Notes: generated by a model not told the origin, from the letters alone. 64,000 nucleotides of DNA from an uncultured Pelagibacteraceae bacterium (GCA_902634885.1 CACPLR010000001.1:98394-162393); one strand, 5' to 3'; shown: positions 18,925 to 29,271, numbered from the stretch's first letter. A program made the numbers and translations.

Positions 18925-19831
18925 GAGTTGAAATTTCTTTTATGTGTTCTGGTTTGGTTTCACAGCAACCCCCGATAATTTTCGCCCCTTTTTCAACCAT
19001 TTTTTTTGTAAAAGTATAAAACTCTCTTGGACTTAGATTTCTTGAACCAAGAGCAATATTAGGATTAGTTCCTATTTCATTGTGTTTTGCTGAATTAAAA
19101 GTTTGAACTGGAGTGGGCTCTTCAACACCCCATAAATTTACTTTAAATCCGTAAGGTAGTTTAAGATCTGAAAAAAAATCAGAAGCTCTCTGAATTATTT
19201 CTGGCGATACACAAGCAAAAACTAGACCTATCCAACTGTTACATTTAGATTTTTCAATGACATTTTTAACACTTTCACCTGAGGGTAATTTGCAATCCTT
19301 TTTTAAATGTATTCCTACAACCACTTTTTTTCCAAGTTTTTCAATAATATTTGAGGCAATTTCTATTTCTCTTCCACTACTGACAACATCTAAATAAAAA
19401 AAATCAACATAAGGACTTATGATTTTAGCTTGCTCCTCAAAATCAGACTTAATTTCAGATGTGCTTCTTTCATCTTCAACATATGTATCGCTTTGGGATG
19501 GCAAGGAACCAGCTATCAATATCTTTTTTTTAGAAATCTCTCTTGCTTTATTTGCTAAAATACCAGCTTGCTCATTAGCATATTGGAATTTATCTAAAAC
19601 TTTATTTTGAATAAATCTTATTTTCCTAGCAGAAAAATTATTTGTTACAATTATATCTGCACCTGCATTTATGTATGAGATATGTACATCAATTACTAGT
19701 TTATGAAATTTTCTCTCAATTAATGCACTTGCTGACCATAGTGTACCTTTTGATATCAAGCCTTTGCTTAAAAGTTCTTGACCCATTCCTCCGTCAAAAA
19801 TTCTAACTTTTTCAAAATATTTTAAATCCAT
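18917..19831 (-). CDS. Homocysteine S-methyltransferase family protein
   Basis: A 304-residue methyltransferase of the MmuM/BHMT type, which moves a methyl group from S-methylmethionine or a betaine-like donor to homocysteine, forming methionine. It begins at MDLKYFEKVRIFDGGMGQELL; an upstream ATG at 19879 was rejected because it would run into the preceding gene. Zinc ligands are visible as the cysteine in VFACVSPE and the late GGCCET pair. An ADIIVTNNF segment is also typical. It follows the EamA gene by 4 bases, so the two form an operon. The methyl donor is not determined by sequence. Confidence 0.87.
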   Translation of the reverse strand: MDLKYFEKVRIFDGGMGQELLSKGLISKGTLWSASALIERKFHKLVIDVHISYINAGADIIVTNNFSARKIRFIQNKVLDKFQYANEQAGILANKAREISKKKILIAGSLPSQSDTYVEDERSTSEIKSDFEEQAKIISPYVDFFYLDVVSSGREIEIASNIIEKLGKKVVVGIHLKKDCKLPSGESVKNVIEKSKCNSWIGLVFACVSPEIIQRASDFFSDLKLPYGFKVNLWGVEEPTPVQTFNSAKHNEIGTNPNIALGSRNLSPREFYTFTKKMVEKGAKIIGGCCETKPEHIKEISTLK

Positions 19832-19835
19832 AAAA

Positions 19836-20690
19836 TTATTTTCCTGGTCTTGTAGCAATATACACACCAATTGAAGCAACTAAAAAACCAATTATATCAA
19901 TAAAGTATAAATTTTCGTTTAAAAATAACCAAGCCATCAAAGCAGATACAGATGGTATTAAAAAGAAAAATGAGGTGGTTTTACTTGCCGAATTTTCTCT
20001 TATTAATAACATTAGAATAGTAAACGCTCCAAATGAGACTAATAAAACTTGATGACTCATTGCAGCTATAAAAGTGAAAGAAAAATTTATTTGAAATTTT
20101 GTAAAAAATATTATGATTAAGATGTGAAACAAGCACCCTCCAATAGCTTGGTAGGTATTACTTGTTTCTAACGGTAAATTATTTGATATTTTTTTTTGCC
20201 AAATTGTTGCAGAGGTAATTGATATAAGGGAAATTATAGTTGCTATCACACCATCGAAAGGAATATTTTTTCCAATGTCAAAACCTAAAACTAGCACAGC
20301 ACCTAAAAATCCAAGTAATATTCCAATCCACTGATCATAGGATACATTCTCTTTGAGAATTGGACCTGCTAATATATTTGTTAGAATAGGTTGTAATGTT
20401 ACAATTAATGCAGCTATACCAGTAGGCATTCCCAAAGAAACTGAATAAAAAACTCCACCAAGATAAATTCCATGAAACAAAACTCCACTAACCAATGATT
20501 GAATTAAATTTAATTTAGAAATTACAAGACTAAAATTTTTATATATTGAAAATATTAAAAAACCTAAAGATACAAAAAAAAATCTAAAAGCTAATGCTGA
20601 AAAAGGCTCACTATGATCAACAATCGGTTTTGTTGTGATAAAAGCAGATGACCACAAAACAATAAATATCAAAGGAAAAATCTTTGTCAT
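19836..20690 (-). CDS. EamA/DMT-family transporter
   Basis: A 284-residue membrane protein with ten hydrophobic segments in two EamA repeats. Typical parts are LWSSAFITTKP near the N-terminus, ALAFRFFFVSLGF, and GIAALIVTLQPILTNILAGP. The C-terminal repeat includes FFFLIPSVSALMAWLFLNE. It is probably an exporter of small metabolites. It lies 4 bases upstream of the homocysteine methyltransferase gene; this coupling hints at a methionine or methylated-compound link, but that is inference. Confidence 0.88.
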   Translation of the reverse strand: MTKIFPLIFIVLWSSAFITTKPIVDHSEPFSALAFRFFFVSLGFLIFSIYKNFSLVISKLNLIQSLVSGVLFHGIYLGGVFYSVSLGMPTGIAALIVTLQPILTNILAGPILKENVSYDQWIGILLGFLGAVLVLGFDIGKNIPFDGVIATIISLISITSATIWQKKISNNLPLETSNTYQAIGGCLFHILIIIFFTKFQINFSFTFIAAMSHQVLLVSFGAFTILMLLIRENSASKTTSFFFLIPSVSALMAWLFLNENLYFIDIIGFLVASIGVYIATRPGK

Positions 20691-20750
20691 TTATAAAAAA
20701 CTTATATTAAAATAAGATTTAGAACAATTTAAAGAGGATGTTTTGCTCTA

Positions 20751-22193
20751 TTAAGTTTTAAGACCTAAGTGAGTGTATTTTATATTTAAGTAATCTTTAA
20801 TAGCCATAGAACCACCCTCTCGTCCATATCCAGTTTGTTTAATACCTCCAAATGGTGCTTCTGCTATTGCAACCATTGGTGTGTTTACAGCTACACATCC
20901 AGTTTCCATTAATTCAGAGGCTTTATGTGCTTTTTCCATTGAGTTTGTATAAATATAACTACACAATCCTAAATCATTATTATTTGCTCTTTCTACAACT
21001 TCATCAAAAGACTTGAAAGATAGCATAGGAACTAGAGGTCCAAATGGTTCTGTTTTCATTATAGTAAAATTATCATCAACATCGTCAAATACAGTTGGCT
21101 CGTAAAAATACCCTTTGTTGAAGCCTGATGGTCGTTTTCCACCTATCAAAACTTTAGCACCTTCTTTTTTTGTTGTTTCTACAAGCTCTTCAATTTCACC
21201 TAATCTTTTTAAAGTTGTTATAGGACCCAATTGAACACCTTGGTCCATACCATTTCCTATTTTTAATTTTTTAGTTTTTTCAATAAATTTGTTAACAAAT
21301 TCATCTTTCTTACTTTCTTGAATGTAAAATCTATTGGGGGAAATACATACTTGTCCATTATTTCTAAATTTTGCTGCAATGGCCATATCAGCAACTTTTT
21401 CAATATTACAATCTTCAAATACAATAAAAGGAGAGTGACCACTTAATTCCATTGTTACTCTTTGAACTTTATCAGCTGCTTTCTTAAGTATTAATTTTCC
21501 AACTCTGGTTGATCCTGTAATTGAAACTTTTTTTATTATATCTGATTCAAGCAATTGTTCAGAAATTGAGGGTGGATCACCAGATAATAAATTAACAACA
21601 CCATCAGGAACACCACATTCTTTGCAGATGTCAACTAATTCCATAACTGTTCCAGGTGTTATCACATCTGGTTTACAAATTACCGAGCATCCTGCAGCTA
21701 AGGCAGTAGAAATTTTTCTAGATGCTAATATTAAAGGAAAGTTCCATGGAACTAGTGCAGCAACAACCCCAACAGGTTGGTAATATACATGAACTCTAGT
21801 ATCTGAAAATCTACTTTCAACAGTTTGTCCATAAATTCTTTTAGTTTCTTCAGAGTTCCATTCAAAAATATCAGCTGCACCACCTGCTTCACCAACTCCC
21901 TCCGCTAATGGTTTTCCAACCTCTAAAGTCATCCATTTGGCTAAAATATCTTTTTTCTCTCTTATCTTGTCAGCTATTCTCCTTAAAACTTTAGATCTTT
22001 CCCAAGGTGTGGTATTTTTCCATTTTTTAAATCCACTCTCAGATGAAAGTAGTGCCTTTTCAACATCTTCACGACAGGCTTTAGATGCATGACCTAAAAT
22101 TTCCTCTGTTGCAGGATTTATTACTTCGTAGGTCTCACTATTTTGAGACTTTTGCCATTTACCATCTATAAATTGTCCAAACTTTTCATACAT
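20751..22193 (-). CDS. NAD(P)-dependent aldehyde dehydrogenase (succinate-semialdehyde type)
   Basis: A 480-residue aldehyde dehydrogenase. Visible features are VPWNFPLILASRKI for cofactor and substrate binding, the VSITGSTRVGK glycine motif, the general base in TMELSGHSPFIVFED, and the catalytic cysteine in NNGQVCISPNRFY. The last motif and the C-terminal GGIKQTGYGREGG resemble the succinate-semialdehyde/glutarate-semialdehyde branch (GabD-like). The exact aldehyde is not certain. It is divergent from a beta-hydroxyacid dehydrogenase gene across 171 bases in which I found no convincing regulatory site. Confidence 0.88.
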   Translation of the reverse strand: MYEKFGQFIDGKWQKSQNSETYEVINPATEEILGHASKACREDVEKALLSSESGFKKWKNTTPWERSKVLRRIADKIREKKDILAKWMTLEVGKPLAEGVGEAGGAADIFEWNSEETKRIYGQTVESRFSDTRVHVYYQPVGVVAALVPWNFPLILASRKISTALAAGCSVICKPDVITPGTVMELVDICKECGVPDGVVNLLSGDPPSISEQLLESDIIKKVSITGSTRVGKLILKKAADKVQRVTMELSGHSPFIVFEDCNIEKVADMAIAAKFRNNGQVCISPNRFYIQESKKDEFVNKFIEKTKKLKIGNGMDQGVQLGPITTLKRLGEIEELVETTKKEGAKVLIGGKRPSGFNKGYFYEPTVFDDVDDNFTIMKTEPFGPLVPMLSFKSFDEVVERANNNDLGLCSYIYTNSMEKAHKASELMETGCVAVNTPMVAIAEAPFGGIKQTGYGREGGSMAIKDYLNIKYTHLGLKT

Positions 22194-22364
22194 AATTTAA
22201 ATTTATTATTTTAAATAACTTTACTTACATTTAGCATTAATAAAACCCAATAACTAATATTTTATTTCTATTTCAACATAATATGTTTTATTTTGATTTG
22301 TGGGTAAATAAAAATGAACACTAAATTAAATAAATTAATAATAATAAGTAATAAGCATCATTAA

Positions 22365-23225
22365 ATGAAAATAGGTTTTATAGGCACAGGTTTAATGGGA
22401 ACCCCCATGATTAAAAATTTATTAAAATCAAAACACCAAATAAGTATATTCAATAGAACTATAAGCAAAGCTAAAAAACTTAAAAAATATGGTGCTTATT
22501 TATCTTATAAAATTGAAGAATTAGCAAAAGATAAGGAGATCATAATTACAATGCTTACAGATGACAAAGCTGTAAACGATATAATTAGAAGCAAAATATT
22601 CTTAAATAATGTTTGTAAAAAAACAACAGTAATAGATATGAGTTCAACTAAACCAAGTACTGCATTAGATAATTATAAAAAATTAAAAAAAAGGGGAGTT
22701 TACTTTTTAGATGCCCCAGTATCTGGAGGAACGAAAGGAGCTGAAAGTGCTAGCCTTGCTATTATGGTTGGAGGAGAAAAAAAAATATATGAAAAAAATT
22801 TAAAAGTTCTTAAAATCTTAGGAATTCCAAATTATGTAGGAAAACCATCCTCTGGTCAGGCAGCAAAACTCGCAAATCAAATTATTGTAGGAATTACTAT
22901 TGGCGCAGTATCAGAAGCAATAATATTGTCTAAAAAATTAGGTCTTAGACCGATTAATGTTTTAAAGGCTTTAAAAGGAGGATGGGCTGATAGTAAAATA
23001 TTACAAACTCATGGATTACGAATGATAAAAGAAGATTTTAAAGCCAGAGGTAAAGTTGCATCGCAATTAAAGGACATGGAGAATATTTTAAATACAGCTA
23101 AAATGAATAAGATAAACCTTCCTCTCTCAATGATTATTAGGAATTTGTATAAACAATTATCGAAAAAAGGCTATGATAATTTAGATCACAGCTACTTGTA
23201 TAAAGAAATAAAAAATTACTTATAA
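22365..23225 (+). CDS. 3-hydroxyisobutyrate dehydrogenase-family oxidoreductase
   Basis: A 286-residue NAD(P)-dependent beta-hydroxyacid dehydrogenase. The Rossmann motif GFIGTGLMGTPM lies at residues 3-14 and the substrate loop is DAPVSGGTKGAE. The catalytic lysine is in GQAAKLANQ (about residue 171). Relatives act on 3-hydroxyisobutyrate, tartronate semialdehyde or succinic semialdehyde/glyoxylate. The aldehyde dehydrogenase next door makes a role in semialdehyde metabolism plausible. It is followed 15 bases later by a FAH-family gene. Confidence 0.88.
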   Translation: MKIGFIGTGLMGTPMIKNLLKSKHQISIFNRTISKAKKLKKYGAYLSYKIEELAKDKEIIITMLTDDKAVNDIIRSKIFLNNVCKKTTVIDMSSTKPSTALDNYKKLKKRGVYFLDAPVSGGTKGAESASLAIMVGGEKKIYEKNLKVLKILGIPNYVGKPSSGQAAKLANQIIVGITIGAVSEAIILSKKLGLRPINVLKALKGGWADSKILQTHGLRMIKEDFKARGKVASQLKDMENILNTAKMNKINLPLSMIIRNLYKQLSKKGYDNLDHSYLYKEIKNYL

Positions 23226-23240
23226 ATATTTACGAGGAAA

Positions 23241-24083
23241 ATGAAACTTTTAAGAATTGGAGAAAAAAATTATGAAAAACCAGCCATCTTAAGCAAAGAT
23301 GGTAAAATAATAGACATTAGTTCATGTATTAAAGATTTCAATCCTGATTATTTAAATTTTGAGACAATTTCAAAATTACAAAGTATAGACTTATCTTCAT
23401 TACCAGAACTTTCTTCAAGCGAGAGAATTGGTTCTTGTATTACAAACCCAGGAAAATTTATTGCCATAGGACTTAATTTTTCTGATCATGCTGCTGAAAC
23501 AGGATCAAAACCTCCATCTGAACCTATAGTATTTATGAAGGCAACAAGTTGTATAAACGGTCCAAACGACGATATAGAAATTACTAAAGATTCAAAAAAA
23601 CTTGATTGGGAAGTTGAATTAGGAGTTGTTATTGGAAAACATGCTAAACATATATCTGAAAAACAGTCCAAAGATCATATTTTAGGATATTGTTTGGTAA
23701 ATGATGTGAGTGAAAGAGAATGGCAAATTGAAAAAAAAGGTCAATGGGTTAAAGGTAAATCACATGACACTTTCGGTCCAATTGGTCCATATTTAGTAAC
23801 TAAAGATGAAATTTCGGACGCTAATAATTTAAACATGTCATTAGACTTAAATGGTGTCAGAATGCAGACTGGTAACACCAATACTATGATTTTTAATGTG
23901 GATGTAATTGTTTCTTATTTAAGTAAATTTATGTCTTTGCACCCAGGTGATATAATAACCACTGGAACCCCTCCAGGAGTAGGTATGGGAATGAAGCCAC
24001 AAAAATTTTTAAAACCTAACGACAAACTTAGGTTATCAATAGATAATTTAGGAGAACAAAACTCCAAAGTTGTATTAATATAA
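23241..24083 (+). CDS. Fumarylacetoacetate hydrolase-family protein
   Basis: A 280-residue FAH-fold enzyme. The metal-binding acidic residues are in DWEVELGVVIG and in LVNDVSEREWQ, and the segments KGKSHDTFGPIGPYL and DIITTGTPPGVGMG are conserved. Closest types by motif are ureidoglycolate lyase and 2,4-diketo-3-deoxy-fuconate hydrolase, but the family is functionally broad and the substrate cannot be named. Probable operon with the upstream dehydrogenase; ppc follows after 19 bases. Confidence 0.87.
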   Translation: MKLLRIGEKNYEKPAILSKDGKIIDISSCIKDFNPDYLNFETISKLQSIDLSSLPELSSSERIGSCITNPGKFIAIGLNFSDHAAETGSKPPSEPIVFMKATSCINGPNDDIEITKDSKKLDWEVELGVVIGKHAKHISEKQSKDHILGYCLVNDVSEREWQIEKKGQWVKGKSHDTFGPIGPYLVTKDEISDANNLNMSLDLNGVRMQTGNTNTMIFNVDVIVSYLSKFMSLHPGDIITTGTPPGVGMGMKPQKFLKPNDKLRLSIDNLGEQNSKVVLI

Positions 24084-24102
24084 CGCAAAACAATAAATAT
24101 TT

Positions 24103-26787
24103 ATGATTAAAAGAGATTTATATTATGAGAGAATTCCAACTAAATCACTTAGAGAAGATGTAAGGTTACTTGGCAATATACTTGGAAATGTGATTAAAAA
24201 ACAAGAGGGTCAAACATTTTATAATCTTGTTGAAAATATTAGAAAACTTTCAAAAGCAAATAGAGCCAATATTAAACAAAAAGACTCATATAAAAAAATT
24301 TCTAAAAAATTAAGTCAAATTAGTCCAAGTAATACTTATAAACTTACAAGAGCATTTTCTCATTTTATGAATTTTATAAATCTTGCGGAGTCTATTGATG
24401 CTTCAAGAACTTTAGATGAATTTGAGAATAATAAAGCTAAAGTAAACAAAAATATTTTTATAGAGGAAATTTTTGAGGAACTTTTTAAGGATAGAAAAAT
24501 TTCATCTAATAAAATCTACAATACTGCAAAAAATTTAAACATTGGTATTGTATTAACAGCACATCCTACAGAGGTAAAAAGACGAACACTCATACAAAAA
24601 TATCACAATATTACAGAGCTTTTAGAGCAAAGAGAATTGATCAAAAGTTTCCCATCAAAACAAAAAATTATAGATAGAAAATTATATGATGAAATTACAA
24701 TTATATGGAACACAGATGACTTGAAGAGAACAAAGCCTTCTCCATTTGATGAAGCGAGATGGGGACTTGCTATAATCGAAGATAGTTTGTGGGAAACCAT
24801 ACCGAAGGTATACAGGAGATTAAACAGCATTTTTGTTAAAAATATGGGTAAGGGTCTTCCTAAAAATTTTAATCCAATTGAATTTGGATCTTGGATGGGT
24901 GGAGATAGAGATGGTAACCCAAATGTAACTGCAAAAGTGACTAAAGAAGTAATTTTATTATCTCGATGGGAGGCAGCAAAATTATATGAAAAATCTTTAA
25001 CAAAATTAATTAGATCTTATTCAATGGGAAAATGCTCAAAAGAAATTAAAAAAAAAACAGGCGAAACGTTTGAACCCTATAGAGTTTATTTACGCCCACT
25101 CAGAGACAAAATGAGAGTTACTCACAGATCTATAGAACAACATTTAGTTTATAATAAACCATTGAACGAAAAAATATTGCTAAATTCACGAGAAGAAATT
25201 TTAAGACCTTTAAGGGTTGTTAGAAAATCTTTGGAAGAAAATCAAAATGAAAATTTAGCAAGCGGTGAATTATTAGATTTAATGAGAAGAGCTAAATGTT
25301 TTGGAATAAATCTTGCAAGATTGGATATAAGACAAGAATCATCTAGACACTCCCAATTGATTGCGGAATATATAAAAAGAAAATATCAACAAAACTATTA
25401 TAAATGGAGCGAAAGGAAAAAAATTAATTTTTTAGCAAATCAAATTAAAAAAAAGAAAAACTTATTAACTAATTTTGAATTTAAAAATAAAGAAAATAAA
25501 GAAGTTTGGTCAACTTTCAAAACAATCTCTAAACAACCAGATGAATGTCTAGGAGCATATGTCATTTCAATGACCTCGTCTATTTCTGACATCGTAACTG
25601 TCTCATTTTTACAAAAAGAAGCCCAAATCAAAAATAAATTAAGAGTTGTTCCATTATTTGAAACATTGGACGATCTAATAAACTCAAAAGCCATCATGAA
25701 TTCACTTTTTCAAGAAAAATGGTACAGAAAATTAATAAATAACAAACAAGAAGTGATGATTGGTTACTCGGACTCTAGTAAGGACGCTGGTAAAATATGC
25801 GCAAGTTGGCATCAATATAAAGCACAAGAAGAAATAGTTAAACTTGCAAAAAAATATAAAATTGATGTAACTTTTTTTCATGGTAGAGGTGGCTCAGCTG
25901 GTAGAGGAGGCGGTCCAATACAAGCCACACTTAGGTCTCAACCACCATCTTCGGTAAATTGCAAAATAAGAATTACAGATCAGGGAGAAGTTATACAGCA
26001 AAAATATGGTTATGAGCCACTAGCTAAATATAATTTATGTAGTTATATAGGGGCTGTTACAGAGGCAACTCTCAATCCTCCACCTGCACCAAAAAAGAAT
26101 TGGAGAGAGTTAATTGAAAAAATGTCAGATATTTCAAAAAGTTCATATAGAAAAAATATTAATCAAAATTCTGATTTTATTAGGTATTTTAAAACAGTAA
26201 CACCACATATATCTTTAGGTAAACTCTTAATAGGATCAAGACCGTCTAAGAGAAAAAATGTAGACAACATAAAAAGCTTAAGAGCAATACCTTGGGTATT
26301 TGCGTGGACTCAAATTAGACTTATGTTACCAGCGTGGTTAGGTAGCGCAGAGGCATTAAGATATTCTTCAATTAAAAAATTTAAAAGTACTCTTTTAGAT
26401 ATGGAAAAAAATTGGCCATTTTTTAATTCAATGTTAGATATCCTAGATATGGTCATTTCAAAAGTTGATCCAGAAATATCAAAAATTTATGAAAAATATT
26501 TAGCAGATCATAAACTTATAAGGATTGGTAAAAAATTAAGATACCAATTTGAAACAATAAAAAAACTAAATAAAAAAATAACTCCTATAGAAATTATAAA
26601 TGCCAGAAAGCAATTTAGGAATATTATTGTTGCAAGAAATATTTACACAGAAGTGCTCAATGTTATTCAACCAATTGTTATATCAAAGCTGAAAACAACC
26701 AAAGGTAAAGAGAATAAAAAGAATTTAAATGATGCATTGTTAACATCGATAGCTGGTATTTCTGCAGCAATGAAAAATACTGGATAA
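24103..26787 (+). CDS. ppc: Phosphoenolpyruvate carboxylase
   Basis: Ppc fixes bicarbonate onto PEP to give oxaloacetate, replenishing the TCA cycle. The 894-residue length is typical of bacterial enzymes. Catalytic and binding motifs are all present: TAHPTEVKRRT with the active-site histidine, GSWMGGDRDGNPNVT, GYSDSSKDAG with the active-site lysine, and FHGRGGSAGRGGGP. The C-terminus ISAAMKNTG matches the family's usual end. It overlaps the ccdA-like gene by one base (TAATG). Confidence 0.96.
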   Translation: MIKRDLYYERIPTKSLREDVRLLGNILGNVIKKQEGQTFYNLVENIRKLSKANRANIKQKDSYKKISKKLSQISPSNTYKLTRAFSHFMNFINLAESIDASRTLDEFENNKAKVNKNIFIEEIFEELFKDRKISSNKIYNTAKNLNIGIVLTAHPTEVKRRTLIQKYHNITELLEQRELIKSFPSKQKIIDRKLYDEITIIWNTDDLKRTKPSPFDEARWGLAIIEDSLWETIPKVYRRLNSIFVKNMGKGLPKNFNPIEFGSWMGGDRDGNPNVTAKVTKEVILLSRWEAAKLYEKSLTKLIRSYSMGKCSKEIKKKTGETFEPYRVYLRPLRDKMRVTHRSIEQHLVYNKPLNEKILLNSREEILRPLRVVRKSLEENQNENLASGELLDLMRRAKCFGINLARLDIRQESSRHSQLIAEYIKRKYQQNYYKWSERKKINFLANQIKKKKNLLTNFEFKNKENKEVWSTFKTISKQPDECLGAYVISMTSSISDIVTVSFLQKEAQIKNKLRVVPLFETLDDLINSKAIMNSLFQEKWYRKLINNKQEVMIGYSDSSKDAGKICASWHQYKAQEEIVKLAKKYKIDVTFFHGRGGSAGRGGGPIQATLRSQPPSSVNCKIRITDQGEVIQQKYGYEPLAKYNLCSYIGAVTEATLNPPPAPKKNWRELIEKMSDISKSSYRKNINQNSDFIRYFKTVTPHISLGKLLIGSRPSKRKNVDNIKSLRAIPWVFAWTQIRLMLPAWLGSAEALRYSSIKKFKSTLLDMEKNWPFFNSMLDILDMVISKVDPEISKIYEKYLADHKLIRIGKKLRYQFETIKKLNKKITPIEIINARKQFRNIIVARNIYTEVLNVIQPIVISKLKTTKGKENKKNLNDALLTSIAGISAAMKNTG

Positions 26788-27494
26788 TGTTAGAACTTTT
26801 TATTGCATTAAGCGCAGGTTTAATTAGTTTTTTGTCGCCATGTGTATTACCTTTGATACCAGGTTATGTATCCTATATATCTGGAAGCTCCTTAAATGAA
26901 CTTTTGGAAAGTAAGAAAACAAACATTTTTCCAGTAATTCTATTTTCATTAGGTTTCTCAATTGTATTTATCAGTTTTGGAGCAACTGCTACATTTCTCG
27001 GATCATTAGTTTTAGACTACTCTTATGAATTAAGAATTATTGCAGGAATATTTATTATAGTTTTCTCTCTTCAGATAATTGGTTTAATTAATATTAAATT
27101 TTTAAATTATGAAAAAAGAGTGCATTCAAATATCACACCAAGTAATTTTGGATCTATTTTAATTGGTATGGCTTTTGGTTTTGGATGGACACCATGTATA
27201 GGTCCAATACTTGGATCTATCTTGGCTTTAGCTGCAGTTGAAGACAGTATCAACAAAGGAGTATTATTATTATTTTTTTATTCACTTGGTTTAGCAATTC
27301 CTTTTATTTTATCTGGATATCTTATTCAAAGATTTATGATTTTTTCAAAAAACTTAAAAAATAAGATGCAACTGATTTCCAAAATTGGTGGTGGACTTTT
27401 GCTTATTACAGGAATATTGATGATAACCAACCAATTACAGGCACTAGGTTTTTATCTTTTAGAGTATATCCCTGTGCTTGGAAATTTTGGATAA
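26787..27494 (+). CDS. ccdA: CcdA/DsbD-type membrane thiol transporter
   Basis: A 235-residue protein with six predicted membrane segments. The two functional cysteines lie in SPCVLPLIPGYVSYI (helix 1) and GWTPCIGPILGS (helix 4), the arrangement that carries reducing power from thioredoxin across the membrane. CcdA proteins serve cytochrome c maturation, and several cytochromes c are encoded later in this window. It starts in the ppc stop codon. Confidence 0.9.
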   Translation: MLELFIALSAGLISFLSPCVLPLIPGYVSYISGSSLNELLESKKTNIFPVILFSLGFSIVFISFGATATFLGSLVLDYSYELRIIAGIFIIVFSLQIIGLINIKFLNYEKRVHSNITPSNFGSILIGMAFGFGWTPCIGPILGSILALAAVEDSINKGVLLLFFYSLGLAIPFILSGYLIQRFMIFSKNLKNKMQLISKIGGGLLLITGILMITNQLQALGFYLLEYIPVLGNFG

Positions 27495-27497
27495 TTA

Positions 27498-28088
27498 ATG
27501 AGAAAAATTTATCAGATTGATTGTAGCGCTAGAAAAGAGGGATCAACTTCAAGAAAGTTAGCTCAAAAATTACTTAAAAAAATTAAAAAAAAAGATGATC
27601 AATTAATCTATAGAGATTTAGATGATGAGATGCTCTTTATTTCAGGCTTAACAGAGTCGGGTATGAAAATTCCAGTTGAACAACAAACAGAAGATCATAA
27701 AAAAATGTTCGAACTTTCTGATAAATTAGTTATTGAATTAAAAGAGAGTGATATAATTATCATATCTGTACCAATATATAATTTTGGTCCTCCTGCAACT
27801 TTAAAAGCCTGGGCTGATCTTGCAGCAAGAGTTAAACTTACTTTTAAATATTCTGAAGACGGTGATAGAATTGGTTTACTTAAAGATAAACAAGTATATC
27901 TAGTAATCACCTCCGGTGGAACTAAAATACAAGGTGATGAGGATTTTTTAACACCTTGGTTAATTCATATGTTGAATTTTTTTGGTATTAAAAATATTAA
28001 AATCATCGCTGCTGATCAAATGGCATTAGATTATGAAAAATCCATCAAGCAGGCTGAAAACAAAATAGAAGAATTGTTTAAAGATTAA
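27498..28088 (+). CDS. NAD(P)H-dependent FMN oxidoreductase (AzoR-like)
   Basis: A 196-residue flavodoxin-like protein. The start IDCSARKEGSTSRKLA is a phosphate-binding loop for FMN, and VPIYNFGPPATLKAWADLAARVKLTF closely follows the AzoR/NAD(P)H quinone-reductase pattern. It probably reduces quinones or azo compounds in the cytoplasm. It is three bases after the ccdA-like gene and overlaps the convergent dioxygenase gene by 11 bases. Confidence 0.87.
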   Translation: MRKIYQIDCSARKEGSTSRKLAQKLLKKIKKKDDQLIYRDLDDEMLFISGLTESGMKIPVEQQTEDHKKMFELSDKLVIELKESDIIIISVPIYNFGPPATLKAWADLAARVKLTFKYSEDGDRIGLLKDKQVYLVITSGGTKIQGDEDFLTPWLIHMLNFFGIKNIKIIAADQMALDYEKSIKQAENKIEELFKD

Positions 28089-29184
28089 ATTTCCTTCTTA
28101 AATGTAGCAATTTACCTTCTGTGCTATCAAAGTCTAAATAACACCCTTGTAAAAATCTATTACCCTCATTTGGATCAAAAGATGTTCTACCATGAAGCAA
28201 TCTATGATTATCCATCATCATTAAATCTCCAGGCATTAATCTAAATTCAATCATGTACTCATCAGAATTATATAAGTCTGACAAACATTTTCTTGCATTA
28301 TAATAAATTTCGAGTTTTTCTTTTTTCATTTGAGGCACATAATCTAATCTTGGGCTAAATCTAACATTTTGAAAATTACCATTTTCATCTAAATGAATTA
28401 ATTCAGCCCAACTTTCTAAAATTGTATCTTTATCTGAAAATTTAAATCTAACTTTAGTACTTGTTAAAATATTATAATATTCTTGATTTAATTTTTTCAA
28501 GTCTTCTGTAACAGTATATCCATCAACTAAAGTTGAGTAACCTCCATTAACTTTGTTTTCAATACAATGCAGGATTTGTATACATGGAGGGAAAGGATTT
28601 CTATAAGGGTTATCAGTATGAGGAGATAAGTTTAGCGCTGTATATGCTAAATCATTTGGATTTGGTTTTGATTTTACATTAAAATATTCACCAAAGTTAG
28701 TTCTTTTGACACTGCCAATCATATTTCCAAATTCGACCAGAAAATTATCATTTGTTGGCACATCTTGAATTATAACAAAGCCAAATTTATAAAAATTTAT
28801 AAGTAAATTTAACATATCTTCGCTATCTGCAAATTTATTATTAAATTTGAAATTTTTAATATCTTTGAAATCAGATTTCCATTGTACTTTTTTGATATCT
28901 ATTATTTCGTTTGAGTTTAAACTAAGTTCATCTGATAATTTTTTAATTTCAAATTTTGAATTAACGCCATCGTTAAATTGTATATTTAAAAAATCACCAT
29001 TTATTTCTGCGTTTATAATTTCAACTGAGTTTCTCATAGTAGATGGGTCAAACAGGCGTTGTTGGGTACCTTCATCAAGATACTCTTTCTCACTGACACG
29101 CTCTCTTAACCAAAAAGGGTGAATTTCCTCTTTATTTGATCCATTTAATGAGAATATTTTGTTTGAACTAACTTCAAATTTCAT
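28078..29184 (-). CDS. Gamma-butyrobetaine hydroxylase-like Fe(II)/2-oxoglutarate dioxygenase
   Basis: A 368-residue enzyme with two parts: an N-terminal DUF971-like domain (about residues 1-90, with HPFWLRERV) and a TauD/TfdA catalytic domain. Iron ligands are visible as the HTD in LSPHTDNPYRNP and the distal histidine in HRLLHGRTSFD, with an arginine after it for 2-oxoglutarate. The two-domain layout matches gamma-butyrobetaine and trimethyllysine hydroxylases, so a betaine or other methylated-amine substrate is likely. The 87-base upstream gap to hisN is unremarkable. Confidence 0.85.
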   Translation of the reverse strand: MKFEVSSNKIFSLNGSNKEEIHPFWLRERVSEKEYLDEGTQQRLFDPSTMRNSVEIINAEINGDFLNIQFNDGVNSKFEIKKLSDELSLNSNEIIDIKKVQWKSDFKDIKNFKFNNKFADSEDMLNLLINFYKFGFVIIQDVPTNDNFLVEFGNMIGSVKRTNFGEYFNVKSKPNPNDLAYTALNLSPHTDNPYRNPFPPCIQILHCIENKVNGGYSTLVDGYTVTEDLKKLNQEYYNILTSTKVRFKFSDKDTILESWAELIHLDENGNFQNVRFSPRLDYVPQMKKEKLEIYYNARKCLSDLYNSDEYMIEFRLMPGDLMMMDNHRLLHGRTSFDPNEGNRFLQGCYLDFDSTEGKLLHLRRKFNL

Positions 29185-29271
29185 AACTGTTTAAACTTTC
29201 CTCTAAAACCCCTTTTTTTTCAAGATAAATTCGTTTGTATTGATTTAAATATTTTATTAATACGTGAAGCG

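Noticed and set aside
20691..20750. SAM-type riboswitch before the EamA/homocysteine methyltransferase operon
   Set aside because: SAR11 uses SAM riboswitches before some methionine genes, but none of the conserved elements are visible in these 60 bases.
22314..22364. A 16-codon ORF ending directly before the dehydrogenase ATG, as a leader peptide
   Set aside because: No ribosome site, no run of a regulatory codon and no attenuator hairpin; short ORFs are frequent by chance here.
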